Source: Betaproteobacteria bacterium (GTDB lineage Bacteria > Pseudomonadota > Gammaproteobacteria > Burkholderiales > SG8-39). Taken from it: a stretch of DNA of 59,578 nt. This document shows, in pieces, positions 32,339 to 43,362 of this stretch. Each line of letters starts with the position of its first letter. The first letter of the stretch is position 1. The stretch lies in NCBI GenBank assembly GCA_029883975.1, contig JAOUIL010000010.1:1-59578 (forward strand). The letters are read 5' to 3'. The notes under the pieces were generated by a model. It did no database searches and was not told the DNA's origin. It worked only from the letters and a program-made list of their open reading frames with translations. Position numbers and translations under genes: made by a program.

Positions 32339-33298
32339 ATGACCCTGTCGAAATGGGCGGCCGCGCTCGGCCTGGCCGCCGCCGCGCTCGCCGCGGCACC
32401 CGCGAGCGCGCAGCCCTACCCGTCCAAGCGCCTGGACTGGACCATTGCCTTCGGGCCCGGGGGCGGGAACGACATCATGTCGCGCACCCTGATCTCGATC
32501 CTGGAGAAGTACAAGCTCTACCCGGAGAACATCGTCGCCGAGAACCGCCCCGGGGGCAGCGGCGCCAAGGGCTGGGGCTACGTGTTCGCGCAGAAGGGCA
32601 ACCCGTACCACATCACCAGCACCAGCGGCAGCTTCATCACCACGCCGCTGCAGGCCAACACGCCGTGGCAGCCCGGCAGTTTCACGCCGGTCGCGCTGCT
32701 CGCGGCGGACGACATGCTGCTGGTGGTGAACAAGAACTCGCAGGCGAAGACGCTGCAGGAGTTCATCGCCGCCGCCAAGGCCAAGCCGCCCTCGATCGGC
32801 GGCATCGGCGCGGTCAACATCGACTTCATCGTGCCCAAGCTCGTCTCGGAGAAGGCCGGCTTCACCTTCAGCTACGTCTCGTTCAACAAGCAGGGTGAGC
32901 TGATCACGGCGCTGCTGTCGGGCGCGCTCGATGCAGCGATGTCCAACCCGGGCGAAGTGCTCGGCCTGCTGCAGTCGGGCGACATGCGCGCCCTCGCCTT
33001 CAGCGGCAAGTCGACGCCCGCGGCGCTCGGCAAGGTGCCGACGTTCGGCGAGCTCGGCTACGAGATCGGCATCTCGCTGCCGCGCGGGCTGGTGCTGCCG
33101 CCCGACGTGCCGAAAGAGGCCCAGGAATGGTGGATCGGCACCATGAAGAAGGTCGTGGCCACGCCGGAGTGGAAGGCGTATATCGACAAGCAGCTGCTCA
33201 CCGAGCACGTGCTGTACGGCGAGGAGTTCCGCGCCTTCCTGCAGAAGACCCAGGGCGTCTTCGGCGACATCCTGAAGAAGTCCGGCGCCATCAAGTAG
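32339..33298 (+). CDS. tctC: TctC/Bug-family periplasmic solute-binding protein
   Basis: A 319-residue protein with a signal peptide (LSKWAAALGLAAAALAAAPASAQ) and the Bug/TctC fold: YPSKRLDWTIAFGPGGGNDIMSR, NIVAENRPGGSGAKGW, a central SFTPVALLAADDMLLVVN, and a hinge region ending LPRGLVLPPDVPKEAQEWWIGTMKK. It binds a carboxylate (often tricarboxylates or aromatic acids) and delivers it to the TctBA permease encoded just downstream. The ATG at 32339 follows a purine-rich GAGGAGGAGG ribosome site. It is divergent from the enoyl-CoA hydratase operon. Confidence 0.9.
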   Translation: MTLSKWAAALGLAAAALAAAPASAQPYPSKRLDWTIAFGPGGGNDIMSRTLISILEKYKLYPENIVAENRPGGSGAKGWGYVFAQKGNPYHITSTSGSFITTPLQANTPWQPGSFTPVALLAADDMLLVVNKNSQAKTLQEFIAAAKAKPPSIGGIGAVNIDFIVPKLVSEKAGFTFSYVSFNKQGELITALLSGALDAAMSNPGEVLGLLQSGDMRALAFSGKSTPAALGKVPTFGELGYEIGISLPRGLVLPPDVPKEAQEWWIGTMKKVVATPEWKAYIDKQLLTEHVLYGEEFRAFLQKTQGVFGDILKKSGAIK

Positions 33299-33317
33299 CA
33301 GCCGGCGCCGCCACGCC

Positions 33318-33755
33318 ATGCGCGCGGGGTTCCTCGCCGGCGTGCTGCTGCTCGCCGGCGGCTACACCTGGCTCGCGTTCGCCGAGCTGGCGTGGCTGTC
33401 CTCGGCGGGGCGGCTCGGGCCGGCGTTCTTCCCGCGCATCATCGGCGTCGCGCTGATGGTGCTGTGCGCCTGGAGCCTCGGCGCGGAGCTGGCAGGCGGG
33501 GCGCGCGAGCGGCCGTCCGTGCACTGGCGCGCTGCCGCCGCCCTGGCGCTGCTTTCCGGGCTGTTCGTCGCGGCGCTCGAGCCGCTCGGCGGCCTGCTCG
33601 CCATGGCCGCGTACCTGGCCGCGGCGCTTGCCTACTTCAATCGCCGCCGCCACTGGCAGAACGCGCTGCTCGCCGTGCTGCTGCCGCTCGCGATCTACCT
33701 GCTGTTCCGCGTCTGGCTGGGCGCCTCCGTGCCGCGCGGCCCGCTGGGCTTCTGA
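33318..33755 (+). CDS. tctB: TctB-like small membrane subunit of a tripartite tricarboxylate transporter
   Basis: The 145-residue membrane protein has four hydrophobic helices (GFLAGVLLLAGGYTWLAFAELAWL, FFPRIIGVALMVLCAWSLG, ALALLSGLFVAALEPLGGLLAMAAYLAAALAYF and NALLAVLLPLAIYLLFRVWL) and the TctB motif RLGPAFFPRIIG. It lies 19 nt after tctC and its stop overlaps the tctA ATG by one base (TGATG). It forms the small integral part of the secondary, solute-binding-protein-dependent transporter. Confidence 0.9.
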   Translation: MRAGFLAGVLLLAGGYTWLAFAELAWLSSAGRLGPAFFPRIIGVALMVLCAWSLGAELAGGARERPSVHWRAAAALALLSGLFVAALEPLGGLLAMAAYLAAALAYFNRRRHWQNALLAVLLPLAIYLLFRVWLGASVPRGPLGF

Positions 33756-35263
33756 TGGACCTGTTCGCCAACCTGCTGCTCGGCTTCTCGGTGGCGGTGT
33801 CGCCGCTCAACCTCGTCTATCTGTTCGCCGGCGTGATGATCGGCATGGTGGTGGGCATCATCCCCGGCTTCGGCCCCTCGGCGGCACTCGCCATCCTGCT
33901 GCCGGTGACCTTCGGCATGAATCCCGCCAGCGCCGTCATCATGCTCGCCGCCATCTACTACGGCTCCCAGTACGGCGGCACCATCACCTCGATCCTGCTC
34001 AACACGCCGGGCGAGTCCTCCTCGGTGGCGAGCACCTTCGACGGCTATCCGCTCGCGCAGCAGGGACGCGCCGGCCCGGCGCTCGTCATGCAGGCGGTGG
34101 CGTCTTTCGTCGGCGGCACGCTGGGCGTCGTGCTGATCACGCTGCTCGCCCCGCCTTTCGCCCTGCTCGCGCGCAGCTTCGGCCCGCCCGAGTTCTTCCT
34201 GCTCGTCGTCATGGGCCTGTCGACGCTGGTCGTCATGATCGGCGGCCACTGGCGCCTGGGGCTCATCTCGGCGCTGATCGGCTTCGCGCTCGGTACCGTG
34301 GGCGTGGACCTGGAAACCGGCAACAGCCGCTTCACCTTCGGCTCGGCCGAGCTGATCGGCGGCATCGACTTCATCCCGGTGGCGATCGGCCTGTTCGGCC
34401 TGGGCGAGCTGTACTACGCGCTGTACAGCGGGCTGCACGTCTCGGGCTCCGGCGGCATCGTGCAGTACCAGAAGGAGAGGCGCTTCTGGCCGACGCGCCG
34501 CGACTACGCCGAGTCGAACGGCGCGCTGGCGCGCGGCTCGCTGCTCGGCTTCGTGGTCGGCGTGCTGCCCGGCGCGGGCGCGACGGTCGCCTCGCTGATG
34601 TCCTACTCGATCGAGAAGTCGGTATCGCGCACGCCGCAGAAGTTCGGCAAGGGGGCCATGGCCGGCCTGGTCGGGCCGGAGTCGGCGAACAATGCCGCCT
34701 CCTCCGGCGCGATGGTGCCCCTGCTCACGCTCGGCATCCCGGGTTCGGCTTCGACCGCGGTGCTGCTCGCCGCGTTCGTGCTCTGGGGCCTGACGCCGGG
34801 GCCGCTGCTCATGGCGCAGAAGCCCGAGTTCGCCTGGGGGCTGATCGCCAGCATGTACCTCGGCAACATGGCGCTGCTCGCGCTCAACATCTTCGCGATT
34901 CCGCTGTTCGTGCAGATGATCAAGCTGCCCTACCGCCTGCTCGCGCCGGCGGTGATCCTCGTCTGCACCATCGGCACCTACAGCGTGAACGGCAGCATCG
35001 TCGAGACCTGGCTGATGTTCGGCGCGGGGCTCGCCGGCTTCTTCATGAAGTTGCACGGCTTCTCGCCCGCGGCGCTGGTGCTGGCGCTGGTGCTCGGGCC
35101 GCTCGCCGAGCAGTCGCTGCGCCAGTCGCTCACCATCTCGCGCGGCTCGCTCGCCATCTTCGTGGACCGGCCCGTGTCGCTGGCGATCCTGTGCCTCACC
35201 CTAGCCCTGGTCGCGGCCGGCATCTGGGCGCATCTGTCGCGTCGCGCCCCGCCGCAGGACTGA
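33755..35263 (+). CDS. tctA: TctA large membrane subunit of a tripartite tricarboxylate transporter
   Basis: A 502-residue membrane protein with about twelve helices and TctA signatures: VGIIPGFGPSAALAILLPVTFGMNP, YYGSQYGGTITSILLNTPGESSSVASTFDGYPLAQQGRAG, then SGAMVPLLTLGIPGSASTAVLLAAFVLWGLTPGP. It is the permease for carboxylates supplied by TctC. The arrangement tctC-B-A with no adjacent two-component regulator is common in Burkholderiales. It ends 2 nt before the convergent acyltransferase. Confidence 0.95.
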   Translation: MDLFANLLLGFSVAVSPLNLVYLFAGVMIGMVVGIIPGFGPSAALAILLPVTFGMNPASAVIMLAAIYYGSQYGGTITSILLNTPGESSSVASTFDGYPLAQQGRAGPALVMQAVASFVGGTLGVVLITLLAPPFALLARSFGPPEFFLLVVMGLSTLVVMIGGHWRLGLISALIGFALGTVGVDLETGNSRFTFGSAELIGGIDFIPVAIGLFGLGELYYALYSGLHVSGSGGIVQYQKERRFWPTRRDYAESNGALARGSLLGFVVGVLPGAGATVASLMSYSIEKSVSRTPQKFGKGAMAGLVGPESANNAASSGAMVPLLTLGIPGSASTAVLLAAFVLWGLTPGPLLMAQKPEFAWGLIASMYLGNMALLALNIFAIPLFVQMIKLPYRLLAPAVILVCTIGTYSVNGSIVETWLMFGAGLAGFFMKLHGFSPAALVLALVLGPLAEQSLRQSLTISRGSLAIFVDRPVSLAILCLTLALVAAGIWAHLSRRAPPQD

Positions 35264-35265
35264 GC

Positions 35266-35850
35266 TCAGCGCTTCAGCCCGCGCACCCCCTCGTACAGCG
35301 CCTGCAGCTTCGGCAGGTCGGCCGCGTAGTCGCCGCCCGGCACGAACGGCGCGAAGAGCCGCACCGACTTGCGCTCGCCGTCGAAAGCCACGGGCAGGAT
35401 CGGCACCTTCGCGGCCAGCGCGATGTTGTAGAAGCCGCTGCGCCATCCGGCGCTGCTCCGGCGCGTGCCCTGCGGCGCGATGCCGAGCAGCACCTTCTCC
35501 TCGCGCGCGATCATGTCGGCAGCATCGGTCACCGCGCCCTGCGGCGTCTCGCGCACCACCGGCGTACCGCCCAGCCAGCGCATCAGCCAGCCGAGCGGCG
35601 GCCGGAACAGCGTGTGCTTGCCCAGGAACCTCACGCGCAGCCCGAGCGCGTAGACCACGGCGATGCCGAGCACGAAGTCCCAGTTCGAGGTGTGCGGCGC
35701 GACGATGGCGACCAGCTTCGGGCGGTCGGGAAGCGAGCCGTCGACGCGCCAGCCGAACAGGGCGAGCAGCGCGCGCGCGCAAGCCTTGGACAGCGCATTG
35801 CCACGCCGCGGCAGGCTCGGGGGCAGCTCGGGGAAGCGGCCCGCGCCCAC
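35266..35850 (-). CDS. lysophospholipid acyltransferase-like protein (PlsC superfamily)
   Basis: This 194-residue protein, starting with GTG, has the acyltransferase motif I APHTSNWD (HxxxxD), motif II HTLFRPPLGWLMRWLGGTPV, motif III IAPQGTRRSSAGWRSGFYNIAL and a PILPVAFDGE motif IV. It is shorter than PlsC and resembles the 1-acyl-sn-glycerol-3-phosphate acyltransferase-like proteins of about 190 residues. Membrane-associated. It starts a tight minus-strand stretch upstream of nothing; ettA ends 1 nt before its start codon on the same strand, so it may be co-transcribed from the ettA side. Confidence 0.85.
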   Translation of the reverse strand: MGAGRFPELPPSLPRRGNALSKACARALLALFGWRVDGSLPDRPKLVAIVAPHTSNWDFVLGIAVVYALGLRVRFLGKHTLFRPPLGWLMRWLGGTPVVRETPQGAVTDAADMIAREEKVLLGIAPQGTRRSSAGWRSGFYNIALAAKVPILPVAFDGERKSVRLFAPFVPGGDYAADLPKLQALYEGVRGLKR

Positions 35851-35851
35851 G

Positions 35852-37509
<1,658 letters not shown>

Positions 37510-37510
<1 letters not shown>

Positions 37511-39783
37511 TACTTCCTCTGCAGGGCGCGCCACACCTTTTCCGGCGTGAGCGGCATGTCGATTTCCTTCGCGCCGAGCGCGTCGATCACGGCGTTGACG
37601 ATCGCCGGCGTCGCGCCGTGGCAGCCCGCCTCGCCCGCGCCCTTGGCGCCGAGCGGGTTCATCTGCGTGGGCACCGACTCGTCGAACTGCGTCACCAGGT
37701 CCGGCAGGTCGCCCGCGCGCGGCATGGCGTAGTCCATGAACGAGCCGGTCAGGAGCTGCCCCGATTCGTCGTACCGCGAATGCTCGAACAGCGCCTGGCC
37801 GAGCCCCTGCGCGATGCCGCCGTGCACCTGCGACTCGGCGGTGAGGGGATTGATCACGCGACCGATGTCGTCCACCGCGCAGTGGCGCGCGACGCGCACC
37901 GCCCCCGTCTCCGGATCCAGCTCCACTTCGGCCACCTGGCAGCCGTTCGGCCAGGTCTGTCCTTTCACCGTTTCCGTGTGCTCGCAGACGATGCGGCGCT
38001 CCGGCTGCTTGCCAGCGAGCTCGAATAGGCCGATGCCGCGATCGGTGCCGGCGATGCGAAAGCGCCCCTCGCCGTACTCCAGGTCCGCGGCGGCCGCCTC
38101 GAGTGCCTGCGCGGCGAGCGGGCGCGCCGTCTCGATGAGCGCGACGGCCCCGGCCATCGCGGCGCTGCCGCCGACCTGCAGCCCGCGCGAGCCGCCCGCG
38201 CCGCCGCCCGTCTTCGGCAAGTCGCTGTCGCCCTGCACTACGCGCACCACTTGCGGGTCGATGCCGAGCTTCTCGGCGACCAGCTGCGCGTACGACGTCC
38301 ACAGGCCCTGCCCGATCGCCTGCGTGCCCGAGTGCACCGTGACCGAGCCGTCGGCCACAGCCGCGACGTGCACGGTCTCGTTCAGCTTGGCGCTGCCCGT
38401 GATCTCCACGTAGCAGGCGAGCCCGCGCCCGTAGCGCAAGCCCTTCTTTTCGGCCGCCGTCTTGCGCGCGAGGTAGCCGTTCCAGTCCGTGGCCGCCTGC
38501 GCCCCGCGCAGCATCCTGGCGAAGTCGCCGCAGTCGTAGGTATGGGCCGCAGGGTTCGCGTATGGCATCTGCGCCGGCTTCACCATGTTCTTCAGGCGCA
38601 GCTCGACCGCATCCACGCCGAGCTCCATCGCCGCACGCTCCACCAGGCGCTCGATCAGGTACCCCATCTCCGGGCGGCCCGCGCCGCGATACGCGTCCAC
38701 CGGGGTGGTGTTGGTGAGCATCATCTTCACTTCGTGCTCGAGCACCGGGATCGCGTAGACGCCGGTGGGCGCGCGCGCGCCCGACATCGCCGGCACGGCG
38801 GAGCCGAAGCTCGAGATGTAGGCGCCGACGTTGGCGAGCGTGCGGATGCGCAGCGCCGTGAAGCGCTGGTCTGCGTCGATCGCGAGCTCCGCCACGGTGA
38901 CGTTGTCGCGCCCGTGCACCTCGGAGAGGAAGTGCTCCGAGCGGTCGGCGAGCCAGCGCAGCGCTCGCCCCATCTTCTTCGCCGCCCAGGCGAGCGCCGC
39001 GTGCTCGGGGTAGGCGTAGCCGCGCGCGCCGAAGCCGCCGCCGACGTCCGTGCAAAGGATGTGCAGCGCGTCTTCCTTCAGCTTGAGCGCGCTCGCCACC
39101 TGCGCACGCACGTTGTGCACGTTCTGCGTGGGGCACCAGAGCGTCGTGCGACCGCTCGCCGGGTCGTACTGCGCCGCGAGGGCGCGCGGCTCGAGCGGAT
39201 TGGCGACCACGCGCTGGTTGACGAGCTTCAGGCGCACCACTTGCCTGGCCGCCGCGAAGGCCGCCTCGCGCGCCGCCTTGTCGCCCATGTGGTAGTAGGC
39301 GGCGACCCTGCCTTCCTTCGCCGCCGCCTCGACCCCCGCCACCGCCGCGAGCGGCTCCCAGTCCACCTCGATCAGCTCGGCCGCGTCGCGCGCCTGGTCG
39401 CGCGTTTCCGCGATCACCATGGCCACCGGGTCGCCCACGAAGCGCGCCTCGCCCGAGGTGAGCGGCATGCGCGGCGGCGCGACGATGGGGGAGCCGTCCT
39501 CGCGCTTGTGCATGCGCGTGAACGGCATTTCGCCCAGGCCGTCAGCCGCGACGTCCGCGCCCGTGTAGACCGCGATGACGCCCGGTGCCGTGCGCGCCGC
39601 GGAAACGTCGATGCGCGCGATGCGCGCGTGCGCGTGCGGCGAGCGCAGGAACGCGACCTGCGCGGCGCCCTCGGGCCGCACGTCGTCGGTGAAGCGGCCC
39701 TGGCCGGTGAGCAGGCGCGCGTCTTCCAGCCGGCGCAGGGGCCGGCCGATCCACTGGCTGGAGGCGAACACGGGGTCGCTCAC
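37510..39783 (-). CDS. orphan molybdopterin-binding large subunit (xanthine-dehydrogenase/CO-dehydrogenase family)
   Basis: This 757-residue protein starts with GTG at 39783. It has the aldehyde-oxidase a/b-hammerhead N-terminus (IGRPLRRLEDARLLTGQGRFTDDV) and molybdopterin-binding domain motifs TDVGGGFGARGYAYPEHAAL, the substrate-binding-loop segment DAYRGAGRPEMGYLIERLVE (XDH-type, not the AYxCSFR of CO dehydrogenase), GQGLWTSYAQLVAEKLG and GAKGAGEAG with the catalytic Glu. The iron-sulfur and FAD subunits that normally accompany it are not encoded nearby. It hydroxylates an aldehyde or heteroaromatic if paired with partners elsewhere. Confidence 0.9.
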
Positions 39784-39834
39784 GGCGGATGGCGCAAAGC
39801 GCAGGATTCTATACTGCGCGCACGGAGGGGCTTC

Positions 39835-40713
39835 ATGAGCGAATCGCAGAGTCTCGGCTTCATCGGCACGGGCGTCATGGGCGAGCCCATGTGCCGCAAC
39901 CTCGCGGCGAAGAGCGGCTGGCGCGTCATCGCCTGGGACCCGCAACCCGAACCGCTCGAGCGCCTGCGCGCGCAGGGCGTCCTGATCGCCGGATCGCCCG
40001 GCGAGGTCGCCGCACAGGCCGAAGTGCTCTTTGTCTGCCTGCCCGGAGGCGCCCAGCTCAAGCAGCTGTGCGAGAGCGCGCTGCTGCCCGCGGCGCGCAA
40101 GGGCCTGACCCTCGTCGACCTGGGTACGTCCGGGGTGGCACTGAGCCGCGAGCTCGCGCGGCGCTTCGCCGCGCGCGGCACGGACTACGCCGATGCGCCG
40201 ATCGCGCGCACGCGCGAAGCAGCGCAGAAGGGGACGCTGTCAATCACCGTGGGTGCGTCGCGCGAGGTGTTCGCTCGCATCGAGCCGCTGCTGCGCTGCA
40301 TGGGCAGCGACGTCACGCACTGCGGCGGCGCCGGCAACGGCCAGGCGGTGAAGATCCTCAACAACATGGTGCTGCTCCAGACGGTGAACGCGCTCGCCGA
40401 GGCGCTGGCGCTTGGGCGGCGCGCGGGCGTGGAGCCGGCGCTGCTGTTCGAGGCGCTCTCCAAGGGCTCGGCCGACAGCTTCGCGCTGCGCAACCACGGC
40501 ATGAACGCCATGCTGCTGGGTGCCTATCCCGAGCGCGCGTTCTCGGTGGCGTACGCGGCGAAGGACAACGGCTACGCGCTCGAGCTCGGGCGCGAGACCG
40601 GCGTACGGCTGCGCGGCGCGCAGTTGCTCGCCGAAGTGCTCGAGGAAGCGAAGGCAGCCGGTTTCGGGGATGCCTACTGGCCGGTGATCTCCAGGGTCGT
40701 CGACCGGCCCTAG
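39835..40713 (+). CDS. 3-hydroxyisobutyrate-dehydrogenase-like NAD(P)-dependent beta-hydroxyacid dehydrogenase
   Basis: A 292-residue protein with the NAD-binding motif GFIGTGVMG (8-16), the cofactor loop FVCLPGG, a substrate-loop DLGTSG in place of the usual DxSTxxP, DAPIARTREAAQKGTL and the catalytic K173 in GNGQAVKILNNMVL. It therefore belongs to the 3-hydroxyisobutyrate/glyoxylate-reductase family, although DAPIART is unusual (normally DAPVSGG). It is divergent from the molybdopterin-enzyme gene; a strong GGAGGGG ribosome site precedes ATG 39835. Substrate is unknown. Confidence 0.87.
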   Translation: MSESQSLGFIGTGVMGEPMCRNLAAKSGWRVIAWDPQPEPLERLRAQGVLIAGSPGEVAAQAEVLFVCLPGGAQLKQLCESALLPAARKGLTLVDLGTSGVALSRELARRFAARGTDYADAPIARTREAAQKGTLSITVGASREVFARIEPLLRCMGSDVTHCGGAGNGQAVKILNNMVLLQTVNALAEALALGRRAGVEPALLFEALSKGSADSFALRNHGMNAMLLGAYPERAFSVAYAAKDNGYALELGRETGVRLRGAQLLAEVLEEAKAAGFGDAYWPVISRVVDRP

Positions 40714-41289
40714 TTCAGGCGCCACCCCATGCCGCACAGGTAAATGCGGTCGATGGCCAGCTCGCTCAGGCCGTACTTGATGCCGCAGCCGATGCCCACG
40801 CCCGGCGCAACGGACCAGATCACGCCGAGGGTCGAGTAACGCACCGAGTCGGTGGGTCCCGGATCCAGCGTGTTCTCCACGCTGGTGTCGGCGACGAACT
40901 TCAGCGTGTCATGGTAGAGGTAATGCAGCGATGCCGAAGCATGGTACAGGTGCTCGCGCAGGCCGAGCACGTTGTCCAGGTAGCGATAGCCGAGGTCCGC
41001 ATGCACGCCGATCGGCCCGGGCTCGTAGGACGCGATCAGCCAGGCGCCGAGGTAGGGGACCACGAGCTGCAGGTCGATATTTTCGGCGACGCCGGAGTTG
41101 AGGACACCAGAGACTTCTGTACCGTCGTAGCTCGCCCCGTAGCGCGTCTCGCGCGGCACCTCGACTGTGAATTCGAGCTGGTAGACGCCCTTGCCCTGGG
41201 TGCCGGTGTCCTCGGTGATGAGCGGCGGGGGCCGCGTGCGCCGTGCTGGCCGCGGCTGCAAAGAGGAACGATTCGCAAAGGCGCCGCAT
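40710..41289 (-). pseudogene. frameshifted exported/outer-membrane protein (extra base in G run at 41227-41231)
   Basis: The ATG at 41289 opens a signal peptide (RRLCESFLFAAAASTAHA) that then runs into a non-conserved frame. The shifted frame resumes at once with PLITEDTGTQGKGVYQLEFTVEVP, followed by beta-barrel-like strands (VNIDLQLVVPYLGAWLIASYEPG-type, GVHADLGYRYLDNVLG, LYHASASLHYLYHDTLKF) and ends GIKYGLSELAIDRIYLCGMGWRLN. One surplus C in the minus-strand C5 run (GGGGG at 41227-41231 on plus) explains the break; removing it gives APPLITEDTG after the cleavage site and 192 residues. It resembles the exported transporter-like family whose members begin PPLITEDTGTQG. Confidence 0.75.
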
Positions 41290-41344
41290 GGCTGCCGCGC
41301 CAGTCTAGACTAAGGGCCTCACCCTCCAATTGCGGAAGATCAAC

Positions 41345-41641
41345 ATGCCCTACGCCATCCAGACCGTCGACAAGCCGAACTCGAGCGCGCTGCGCGCCAA
41401 GGTGCGCGACGAGCACCTGAAGTACCTCGACGCCCACCTGCACCTGCTGCTCGCCGCCGGCGCTGTCACCAGCGACGACGGCACCGGCGGGCACGGCGGC
41501 ATCCTCATCGTGGACACCGACGACCGCAAGGAGGCCGAGGCCTTCGCCGCGGGCGACCCCTTCACGAAGGCGGGACTGTTCGAGAAGGTGACGGTCACCC
41601 GCTGGCGCAAGGCCTACTTCAACAAGCAGCGGCTCGTCTAG
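41345..41641 (+). CDS. YciI-family protein
   Basis: This 98-residue protein carries the YciI/DGPF-type alpha-beta barrel features: PYAIQTVDKPNSSALRAKVRDEHLKYLDAH with the conserved His, LLAAGAVTSDDG, GGILIVDTDDRKEAEAFAAGDPFTKAGLFEKV (the classic DPF motif). Family members are small, often dimeric ferredoxin-like-fold proteins, some with chlorohydrolase or isomerase-like roles; the substrate is unknown. It is convergent with the Spy/CpxP gene (4-nt overlap). Confidence 0.9.
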   Translation: MPYAIQTVDKPNSSALRAKVRDEHLKYLDAHLHLLLAAGAVTSDDGTGGHGGILIVDTDDRKEAEAFAAGDPFTKAGLFEKVTVTRWRKAYFNKQRLV

Positions 41642-42147
41642 CCGAACATCATCCCGCCGCGGCGACCTCCGCGCCGCTGCATGCGCGCAGCGAGCTTCTT
41701 GCGCTGCTCGGGCGTCAGCACCTCGGCGACGTCGGCGAGCGCCTGAGTGAAGCGCTTGGAGGTCGCGTCAGCGGCGCGAATGCTCTCGACGCGCGCCTTC
41801 TCGATGGCGCCGCGATCGATCTTGTCCGCGGCGAGCAGCTCGACGCTCTTCAGGCGCGCCTCGCGCGCCTTCGCGTGCAACGGCTGCAGGTCCTGCACCG
41901 CCTGCTTGGCGATCGGGTCGAGCTTCTGCTTCTGCGCCTCGGTGGCGTCGATCTCGACGTACATGTGCTGCAGCATCCGCTCGAGGCGCTCCCCGGCTTG
42001 CACCGGGTCGATCGGGCCGCGGCCGTAGCCGCGCCCGCCGTGCGCCAGCGCGCTCAGGCCGAAGCCGCCCAGCCCGGCGACGGCGGTGGTGGCGGCCGCG
42101 AGCTTGAAGAAGCGGCGGCGGGGTTGACGGTCTTCGTTGGCGAACAT
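41638..42147 (-). CDS. Spy/CpxP-like (LTXXQ) periplasmic protein with TAT-like signal
   Basis: A 169-residue protein whose N-terminus has RRRFFKLAAATTAVAGLGGFGLSALAHG, a TAT-like signal (two arginines plus FFK). The mature helix-rich domain has the Spy/CpxP patterns LERMLQHMYVEIDATEAQKQKLDPIAKQAV and TQALADVAEVLTPEQRKKLAARMQ, the second being the LTxxQ motif. Such proteins are periplasmic chaperones or stress sensors in the Cpx/Bae response, or bind metals. A glycine/arginine-rich C-tail (RRGGRRGGMMFG) may interact with acidic surfaces. AAAGGA precedes the ATG at 42147. Confidence 0.87.
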   Translation of the reverse strand: MFANEDRQPRRRFFKLAAATTAVAGLGGFGLSALAHGGRGYGRGPIDPVQAGERLERMLQHMYVEIDATEAQKQKLDPIAKQAVQDLQPLHAKAREARLKSVELLAADKIDRGAIEKARVESIRAADATSKRFTQALADVAEVLTPEQRKKLAARMQRRGGRRGGMMFG

Positions 42148-42237
42148 GGCGAATCCTTTCTTGGTGGGTGGGGAGGACGGCGCCAGTGTCGCGCCCGCGC
42201 GTAAGGCGCCGATGTCCAGCCGTAACAAGATGTAACC

Positions 42238-43344
42238 TCAGCGCGCCGGCTCGAGGCGCGCGAGCACCGCGCGCGACTCGTCGGTGAGCAGGTACAGATA
42301 GCCGTCGGGCCCCTGGCGCACGTCGCGGATGCGCCCGAGCGTGCCCTTCAGCAGCCTTTCCTCGCGCACCACCTTCTGCCCGTCGAGCTCGAGGCGCACG
42401 AGCATCTCGCCCTTGAGCGCGCCGACGAACAGGTTGCCGCGCCAGTTGGGGAATCCGTCCCCCGTGTAGAAGGTCATGCCCGAGGGCGCGATCGACGGCA
42501 CCCACTTGTGCAGCGGCTGCTCCATCCCCGCCTTGTGCGTGCCTTCGCCGATCTTCGTGCCGATGCCGTAGTTCACGCCGTAGGTGATCACCGGCCAGCC
42601 GTAGTTGGCTCCCGCGCGGATCACGTTCACCTCGTCGCCGCCCTGCGGCCCGTGCTCGTGCGTCCACAGCTCGCCCGTCTGCGGATGCAGCGCCGCGCCC
42701 TGCAGGTTGCGGTTGCCGAGCGTGTATTTCTCCAGCCGCCAGCCGACCTTGCCCACGAACGGGTTGTCGCCCGGCACGCTGCCGTCGTCGTGGATGCGGA
42801 TCACCGAGCCGGCGTGATCGTCCGGGCGCTGCGCGCGCTCCATCTCGCCCCGGTCGCCCAGCGTGATGTAAAGGTAGCCCTCCCGGTCGAACACCAGGCG
42901 CGAGCCGAAATGCCGGCCGGTCGAGCCCTTGGGCGTCTGGCGGAAGATGACCTGCACGTCTTCCAAGCGGTGGCCGGCGAGGCGGCCGCGCGCCACCTCG
43001 GTGCCCACGCCGGCTTCGCCGCGCGCGGCGAAGGACCAGTAGACGAGCGCGTTGTCCTTGAAGCGCGGGTGCAGCGCGACGTCCATCAGTCCGCCCTGGC
43101 CGTGGACCGTCACGGCCGGCAGCCCGGCCACGGGCTGCGGATCGAGCTTGCCGTCCTTGACGATGCGCAGCCTGCCGGCCTTTTCCGTGACCAGCATGCG
43201 TCCATCCGGCAGGAAGGCGAGCGACCAGGGTTGCTCGAGGCCGCGCACCATCTCCAAGACGCGGAAGGCGTGCTTTTCCGACTGGATGGTCTGGGCGGCG
43301 GCCGGCGCGGCGGCGAGCGCGAGAAGAATCAGCGGGAGTCTCAT
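42238..43344 (-). CDS. PQQ-dependent aldose sugar dehydrogenase
   Basis: The 368-residue protein has a signal peptide (LPLILLALAAAPAAAQ) and the soluble glucose-dehydrogenase-like beta-propeller: LEQPWSLAFLPDGRMLVTEKAGRLRIV, HGQGGLMDVALHPRFKDN (the HGQGGL segment carries the PQQ-side His), STGRHFGSRLVFDREGYLYITLGDRG, THEHGPQGGDEVNVIRAGANYGWP. It oxidises aldoses with PQQ in the periplasm and needs PQQ from elsewhere. Start ATG 43344 lies only 18 nt from the divergent Mut7-C start, so the promoters overlap the coding regions. Confidence 0.94.
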   Translation of the reverse strand: MRLPLILLALAAAPAAAQTIQSEKHAFRVLEMVRGLEQPWSLAFLPDGRMLVTEKAGRLRIVKDGKLDPQPVAGLPAVTVHGQGGLMDVALHPRFKDNALVYWSFAARGEAGVGTEVARGRLAGHRLEDVQVIFRQTPKGSTGRHFGSRLVFDREGYLYITLGDRGEMERAQRPDDHAGSVIRIHDDGSVPGDNPFVGKVGWRLEKYTLGNRNLQGAALHPQTGELWTHEHGPQGGDEVNVIRAGANYGWPVITYGVNYGIGTKIGEGTHKAGMEQPLHKWVPSIAPSGMTFYTGDGFPNWRGNLFVGALKGEMLVRLELDGQKVVREERLLKGTLGRIRDVRQGPDGYLYLLTDESRAVLARLEPAR

Positions 43345-43362
43345 GCGGATAGGATAAGCGAC

